Positions 58,331 through 64,000 of a stretch of DNA of 64,000 bases are shown piece after piece. Position numbers and translations under genes: made by a program. The stretch's first letter is position 1. Each line of letters begins with the position of its first letter. Source of the stretch: Symbiodinium natans (taxonomy: Eukaryota > Sar > Dinophyceae > Suessiales > Symbiodiniaceae); the NCBI GenBank assembly GCA_905221605.1, contig CAJNDS010002685.1, positions 1 through 64,000 of the forward strand, in the 5' to 3' direction. Under the pieces are notes generated by a model, which was not told where the DNA came from, did no database searches, and saw only the letters and a list, made by a program, of their open reading frames with translations.

Positions 58331-59418
58331 ATTTAGTGATTACCAAGCGGACCTCGAGCTTCGCAGCCCCACCAACCGCAGCCCCCTGACTGGCGACACG
58401 GCACCGCAGGCGGTGGAGGTGCACGTGTACAACCTCGGGGAGACACTTGCTTTCAATCGGCCTCCTGATTCACCGTTTGAGTTTAGGGTTTAGGGGTACA
58501 CAAGTTCTGTTGTCTAGAGCCATTGACCCAGCTGCCTGCATGAACCCCCTCCCCTCCTCAGACTCCTCTCAGACATGCGAAGGAATTTCGTGGGCCCCAA
58601 CCACGTGTTGAACTTTGGACCGGCCCTCGGCGGAGCCTTCCACATTGGCGTGGAGGCAAGTAGAACAAATGGGGCATGGTGTCAGCTTCATAAAACCCCT
58701 AAGCCCCAAAACCCTAAACCCTAAACCCTAAACCCACAAGATCACCCATCGTTGCCCGCTTCAGGTCTTCGGAGCCGAGTGGTCGTATGGCGTGCACGGC
58801 GTCGCTTGCGATCCACCTCGCTCCGAGACGGCGCACGTTTCTGAGTCTTGGTAGCCCAGTGGGTGGCAGGGTTTAGGGTTTATAGGGTTTAGGGGTTTAG
58901 GGTATCTAACTTGGTAGCCCAGTGGTACCCTTTTCCCTTTTTTTGTTTCAGGGTTCCCTTATAAAGTAAGTAGCCCCAAAAGGTGCCCTTATTACAATAT
59001 GTTACTGGGCTACCAAGGAGTGCAGCATTCTTCTACAGCTGCCTGGCTTTGATTTGGGTTTAAGGTTTAGGGTCAAGTTGTGGATCTTAAAGTACACCCC
59101 GAAACCCAGAACCCAGAGGCCAGGAGCTGCATGGAGGTGGCAGAAATTCTCTTCCACCTCTGCCGAGAGTGGCGAGGACGCGACTACGACATGTTCAGTC
59201 ACAACTGCTGCAGCTTCGGCAGGAGGCTCGCATCCCTCAGCCGGACCCAGCCAAAACCACCCCAAAGCCCACACCCTAAACCCTAAACCCTAAACCGCCC
59301 AAAACCCCCCCCCTTCCCCACAGTTCCCCCTGCAGGTTCGTTGAGACTCTCGGCGTGCGTCCACTACCAGACTCTTGGGTCTTCATTGGTTTAGCTCTTG
59401 TTCCTGCTTGTGCTTAGC
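58326..59418 (+). CDS. PPPDE/DeSI-type thiol peptidase
   Basis: Plus-strand exons. The first begins at ATG 58,326 or after the acceptor at 58,409 (VEVHVYNLGETLAF). The second ends at 58,655 (NFVGPNHVLNFGPALGGAFH, then IGVE; donor GCAAGT). Then 58,765-58,836 (VFGAEWSYGVHGVACDPPRS, GT donor), possibly a 14-bp exon at 58,952-58,965 (GTAAGT donor), 59,124-59,225 (SCMEVAEILFHLCREWRGRD then YDMFSHNCCSFGRR, GC donor) and one from 59,336 (FVETLGVRPLPDSWV). Counted junctions are in frame. GGAFHIGVE supplies the catalytic His and SHNCCSFGRR the catalytic Cys of the PPPDE fold, known from DeSI deSUMOylating/deubiquitinating enzymes. The Trp at the end (PDSWV) is also typical. It would cleave ubiquitin-like modifiers. 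It is the only confident plus-strand gene here. Introns hold CCCTAAA and GGTTTAGGG tracts. If ATG 58,326 is used, the first codons come from the flanking repeat. Confidence 0.82.
58700..58736. repeat. CCCTAAA telomere-type repeat in intron
   Basis: CCCTAAACCCTAAACCCTAA in the second intron of the PPPDE gene. A second perfect run is at 59,273-59,295, and GGTTTAGGG runs at 58,868-58,902. Both orientations occur, so these are insertions and not a chromosome end. Confidence 0.9.
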
Positions 59419-59654
59419 GTTCTGGGCTGAAAGGGTGCAGGGTTTAGGGTTTGCTTTCTTTTTGTTTAGGGTTGAGGCTTAGGGTGGGAAGGGGGTTGGC
59501 GTGCAAGGCTGCAAGTTTCAAGCTCTGAGGTTTAGAGCTGCAGGGCCCCTTTTTTTTGAACTGGTGTTTAAGCACAGTCACACAGTCCGCCCCACCCTGC
59601 CCAACCCTACAGTGGGTGACAGGCACGGCAAATGACCACGACCCAGCTGATGCT

Positions 59655-60210
59655 CATGATGATTTTTGACCATTTTTGGGCCTTCCCAAACTCCGTATCA
59701 AGGCCAAAACATAGGGATTTTCGCTAGTCTGGCGGCCTTGGAAAACCTTCGAAATGGCAAATTTTAGTAAATTTTTGCGCAATTTGGACCTTCCCAAACC
59801 CTGAACTAAGGCCAAAACATAGGGATTTTCGTTAGTTTGGCAGCCTGGAAAAACCACCAAATTATATAATTTAGTGATTTTTGACCATTTTGGGCCTTCC
59901 CAAACTCCGTATCAAGGCCAAAACATAGGGATTTTCGCTAGTCTGGCGGCCTTGGAAAACCCTCGCAATGGCAAATTTTAGTGATTTCTTGCACAATTTG
60001 GGCCTTCCCAAACCCTGAATTAAAGCCAAAACATATGGATTTTCGTTACAAAATAGTAAAAAACAATCATTTTTGGTCATTTTGTGCGTAATAAGGCTAA
60101 AACATAGGCCTTGGAAAACCCTTAAAATGGCTAATTACAGTGGATTTTTGCACATTTTGGGCTTCCCAAACCCTGACTTAAGGCAAAAACATATGGCGAT
60201 TTATCACTTT
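59655..60210. repeat. about 107-bp repeat, block 2
   Basis: Four to five more copies of the family at 57,840-58,330 (CCAAAACATAGGGATTTTCG, GGCGGCCTTGGAAAACCCTC). The two blocks bracket the PPPDE gene. Confidence 0.85.
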
Positions 60211-60239
60211 GGAAGGTCACTTTTCCAAAACAATTAAGG

Positions 60240-61745
60240 GATGACAATGCTTGCGATTTGTCATTTTGGAAGCTCGGTTTTCCAAAACCTTCAGGGGACA
60301 CTGCTTGCGATTTGTCATTTTGGGCGCTCAGTTTTCCAAAAACTTAAGGGGGACACTGCTTGCGATTTGTCGCTTGGGGCGCTCAGTTTGCCAAAAACTT
60401 AAGGGGGACACTGCTTGCGATTTGTTATTTTGGGAGCTCAGTTTTCCAAAAACTTAAGGGTGACACTGTTTGCGATTTGTCATTTTGGGCGCTCGGTTAA
60501 GTTAAGGGGGACACTGCTTGCGATCTGTCATTTTGGAAGCTCAGTTTCCAAAAAAATCAGGGGGGACACTGCTTGCGATTTGTCATTTTGGGACCTCAGT
60601 TTTCCAAGAACTTAAGGGGGACACTGCTTGCGATTTGTCATTTTGGGCGCCCAACGCCCATCCCGCCTCGTCAATCAAGCCCAAATCACTGGGGCAGTTG
60701 GTTCCGCGTCTGGAGCTTAGGGGGCCACGTGACCAGACGAAGACCCAGCTGATGCTCATGATGCGCCCCTCCTGCCTCGTCAATCGTGCGAAATCACTGG
60801 GGCAGTTGTTCTTAGGGGGCTTGTGACCAGAAGAAGACCCAGCTGATGCTCATGATGCGCCCCTCCTGCCTCTAAATCAGTCCCAAACAAGGTCACAACC
60901 AATTGTAGCAAAAGTTGTCCGACTTGTATACTTTTAGGCCCAGTTGTAGTTGCCCAATCCCAAAACCCCAAATCCACAATCTTAAACCAGTTTTCCAAAA
61001 GCTTAGGGGGGACACTGCTTGTGATTTGTCACTTTGGGCGCTCAGTTTGCCAAAAACTTAAAGGGGACACTGCTTGCGATGTGTCATTTTGGAAGCTCAG
61101 TTTTCCAAAAACTTCAGGGGGGCACTCAGGTTTCCAAGAACTTAAGGGGGACACTGCTTGCGATTTGTCATTTTGGGCGCCCAGGTTTCCAAAAGCTTAG
61201 GGGGGACACTGCTTGCGATTTGTCACTTTGGGCGCTCAGTTTGCCAAAAACTTAAAGGGGACACTGCTGCCGGGGACACTGCTTGCGATGTGTCATTTTG
61301 GAAGCTCAGTTTTCCAAGAACTTAAGGGGGACACTGCTTGCGATTTGTCATTTTGGGCGCCCAGTTTTCCAAAAGCTTAGGGGGGACACTGCTTGCGATT
61401 TGGCACTTTGGGCGCTCAGTTTGCCAAAAACTTAAAGGGGACACTGCTTGCGGGGACACTGCTTGCGATGTGTCATTTTGGAAGCTCAGTTTTCCAAAAA
61501 CTTCAGGGGGGCACTGCTTGCGATTTGTCATTTTGGGAGCTCAGTTTTCCAAGAACTTAAGGGGGACACTGCTTGCGATTTGTCATTTTGGGTGCTCAGT
61601 TTTCCAAAAATTTCAGGTGGACACTGCTTGCGATTTGACATTTTGGGAGCTCAGTTCTCCAAAAACTTAAGGGGGACACTGCTTGCGGTTTGTCATTTTG
61701 GGATTTCATTTTGGGAGCTCAGTTTTCCAAAAACTTAAGGAGGAC
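60240..61745. repeat. about 56-bp satellite
   Basis: Unit GGGGGACACTGCTTGCGATT, TGTCATTTTGGGCGCTCAG, TTTTCCAAAAACTTAA. About 7 copies at 60,240-60,650 and about 14 at 60,990-61,745, with several shortened or fused copies (for example CGGGGACACTGCTTGCGGGG at about 61,434-61,456). The plus strand stays open for up to about 110 codons through several copies (repeat peptide CDLSFWELSFPKT), which I read as an artefact. Confidence 0.95.
60650..60885. repeat. duplicated block interrupting the 56-bp satellite
   Basis: Two copies of a segment with CCTCGTCAATC, AAATCACTGGGGCAGTTG, GTGACCAGA.GAAGACCCAG and CTGATGCTCATGATGCGCCC (starts near 60,660 and 60,772). The last part (GACCCAGCTGATGCTCATGATG) also occurs at about 59,640 next to repeat block 2. 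Confidence 0.8.
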
Positions 61746-61802
61746 GTAAATTCCACCCCTGCCCAAGGCCGTCCCTAGGAAGAACAAGAAGAAGAGACAC
61801 AA

Positions 61803-61804
61803 GC

Positions 61805-61842
<38 letters not shown>
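61803..61842. repeat. (GA)n microsatellite
   Basis: Forty bases of pure GA repeat between the 56-bp satellite and the terminal higher-order repeat. Confidence 0.95.
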
Positions 61843-61844
<2 letters not shown>

Positions 61845-61849
61845 CGAGC

Positions 61850-64000
61850 AGAGAGAAGAGGGAGGACATTGCAGTGGGATGATTTGCGTCCTTACACAAA
61901 CATTCTTGGTATGGAGAGAGCCAAAGAAGAGAAACAAGAGAGGCAAGGGTGGATGATTGACTAGTGGCGCCTCTCAGAATTTGTTGTTTATTCCTTCCTT
62001 CGTTCTTTCTTCTTCCCAAAGGCAAGAAAGGGACGAGAGGAGAGGGCATAAGGTATTCTACGACAATTGATTTGTTCTTTGTCCTCCTCCTGTTCTCCGA
62101 ACCCTTTCTCCCCTCGATAAGAAAAACGAAAATAATGGACTTTTGTTCATTCCTTGGTGTTTTCCTCTTGTTGTCTGTTCCTTCTCGCCGAATGAGTCTG
62201 TTGAAAAGAAAATGCACAAATGAACAGGGGAGCCGTTTTGTCCTATCTGAACAGAACTGTTGGAAGTCAGGGGGGTGGATTGCAGAAGACAAACTGGAGG
62301 GAACAGGGGAACTCAGCCAAAGGGGCCACTTTTGCAACGAACAACTGCCTGCTTCTCTCTTCTCGTCCATGTGCTTTTCTCACCTATGACAAAATGGAGG
62401 GAACAAGGGAACTCAGGCCTGCACTAGGGGGAGCCGAGACCCCCTTTGCAACGAACAGCTACCTGCTTTCTTTCCTTGTTCTATCTTTGCGCTTTCTTGC
62501 TTTCTATTTGAGACCCCCACACGCACGCGCGCAGCCCCAAATCCGACAACGCGAGACTGTTTGCAATTCTCTCCTCCATAAGAAAAGCAAAGAGCAGAGA
62601 AAAATGGAGAAGAGAGGAGGGCGAGGACGAAGGTAGCGGGATGATCTTGGGCTCTTGGACATTCATCTTTCTTTCCAGCAAGAACAGAGCCAAAGAAGAG
62701 AGATAAGAGAGGAGAGGAAAGGATGGATGAAGACAGTGAGAATAAATCAGGGCTCCTCCCCCTTATGTTTTGTTTATTTCCTTTCTTTTTCTTCTTCCAA
62801 CAAGAAAGGGAAGAGACGAGAGATGAGGACAGTGTGTAAATAGAAGAGTGACATATTTGAATGTTTACCTCTTCGTTGTTCTTCTCCTGTTATCCGACTC
62901 CTTTCTCTCCTGAAAGAACCGCACGTTAGTCAAATGTTTGTTGCTTTCCTCTTGTTGTCTGTTCTTTTCTCGTTGAATGGGTAAGTCCAAAAAAATTGCA
63001 CAAGTGGACAGGGGAACCGTCTTCGTCCTTTTACGCACCTCCCTTTTTTGTCCCTACAAGAAGGAACAGAAAAGTTGGAACGCAGAGAGGGATGAACGAA
63101 CACAAAAGGAGTGGAACAGAGCGGAAAAGTGTGCCTCCCTTATGCAACAAACAAGTACTTGCTTCTCTCTCTTCCCGTCCAGATGCTTCGCTCATCTAGT
63201 GTTATGCATTCTTTCCTCCATAAGAAAAGCAAGAAGAGACAAAAGCTAGAAGTAGTGAGATTGGTTCGTGTTCTTAAATCTTCATTCTGCAAGAAGAGGA
63301 CCACATGGAGGATGAACGCAGTGAGACTGAGTAAGGGCGCTTATCTGTATTATTTGTTATTCCTTCCTTGTGCTTTTTTCTTGTACATTCTGCTCGTGGC
63401 TTTCTCTTTCTTTTTCTTGCTGTTAGCTTGCTTAGACACTCTTGTTAGTTCCTTGTGCTTTCCCCTATTGTCTGTTCCTTTCTCGCTGAGTGGGTAGACG
63501 AAAAGAACACGCGCGAGTGGACAGGGGAACCGTCTTCGTCCTTGTATTTACTCCCTGCTTTCTCCTTAAAAGAAGTTGGAACGCTGGGGAGGCCTTACAG
63601 AAGGCAAAAGGAAGGGGAGCAGGGGAACTCATCCCGGCTCTAGGGAGAAAGTGTGCCTCCTTATGCAACAAACAAGTACTTGCTTCTCTCTGTTCCCGTC
63701 CAGATGCTTCGCTCATCTAGCGTTATGCATTCTTTCCTCCATAAGAAAACAAGAAGAGACAAAAGCTAGAAGGGAGAGCGCAGAGAGAAGAGGGAGGATG
63801 AAAGTAGTGAGATTGGTTTGTGTTCTTAAATCTTCATTCTGCAAGAAGAGGACCACATGCAGGATGAATGCAGTGAGACTGAGCAAGGGCGCTTATCTTT
63901 ATTATGTGCTATTCCTTCCTTGTGTTTTTTCTTGTACATTCTGCTCGTGGCTTTCTCTTTCTTTTTCTTGCTGTTAGCTTGCTTAGACACTCTTGTTAGG
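61850..64000. repeat. degenerate higher-order repeat, about 500-550 bp
   Basis: Pyrimidine/purine-rich DNA. TTATGCAACAAACAAGTACT and the following CAGATGCTTCGCTCATCTAG sequence occurs at about 63,140 and 63,661. GAGATTGGTT.GTGTTCTTAA to CACTCTTGTTAG occurs at about 63,258-63,450 and 63,807-64,000, with a 30-bp insertion between. Weaker copies (TTGCAACGAACA.CTGCCTGC, ACAGGGGAACTCA) lie at 62,220-62,480. No gene is supported; the array continues past the window. Confidence 0.8.

Overview
The window looks like nuclear DNA of a dinoflagellate, most likely a Symbiodiniaceae-like or other suessialean alga. This is inferred from the DNA itself. Genes are cut into very small exons (many of 20-90 bp). 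Nearly every 3' splice site is AG|G. Most 5' splice sites that I could fix by reading frame are GC, with some GT and GA. Degenerate TTTAGGG/CCCTAAA telomere-type repeats are scattered through introns and spacers. Almost all genes lie on one strand. No prokaryotic operon, rRNA, CRISPR array or complete transposon was seen, and I found no intact spliced-leader RNA gene or tRNA.

Layout. 1-1,550: C-rich tract, telomere-like repeats and a 50-bp minisatellite. About 2.3-53 kb: a long run of genes on the minus strand. In order these are fragments of uncertain genes (2.3-4.2 kb), a TPR-like protein (5.8-7.7 kb), a protein of a TIR/HET-like family (9.2-11.2 kb), a near-complete malonyl-CoA:ACP transacylase (fabD, 15.9-23.6 kb), and inside its largest intron, on the same strand, a six-EF-hand CREC-like calcium-binding protein (18.4-20.2 kb). 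Then come a small membrane protein (24.5-25.4 kb), a Cys/Gly-repeat protein (27.0-28.9 kb), a single-RRM RNA-binding protein (29.1-30.1 kb), two unrecognised genes (31.6-32.8 kb), a PPR-like gene (34.4-35.5 kb), a sulfotransferase-like gene (about 38.7-38.9 kb), unrecognised exons (40.4-41.9 kb), a repeat block (41.9-44.7 kb), two more PPR loci (44.8 and 47.5-49.6 kb) and an unrecognised gene (52.3-52.9 kb).

53.2-57.8 kb is a large satellite built from palindromic modules of the 9-mer TTTAGATAG and its complement, with an embedded 31-bp satellite. To its right the only confident plus-strand gene is a PPPDE/DeSI-type thiol peptidase (58.3-59.4 kb), set in further satellites (about 107-bp and 56-bp units) that run to 61.7 kb. 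61.75-64 kb is a degenerate higher-order repeat. The satellite therefore sits where transcription direction changes from leftward to rightward, a divergent strand switch.

Exon coordinates were derived by hand from frame continuity, family conservation and AG|G acceptors. Where I say exons join in frame, I counted bases. Functional names rest on remembered family motifs, not on searches.
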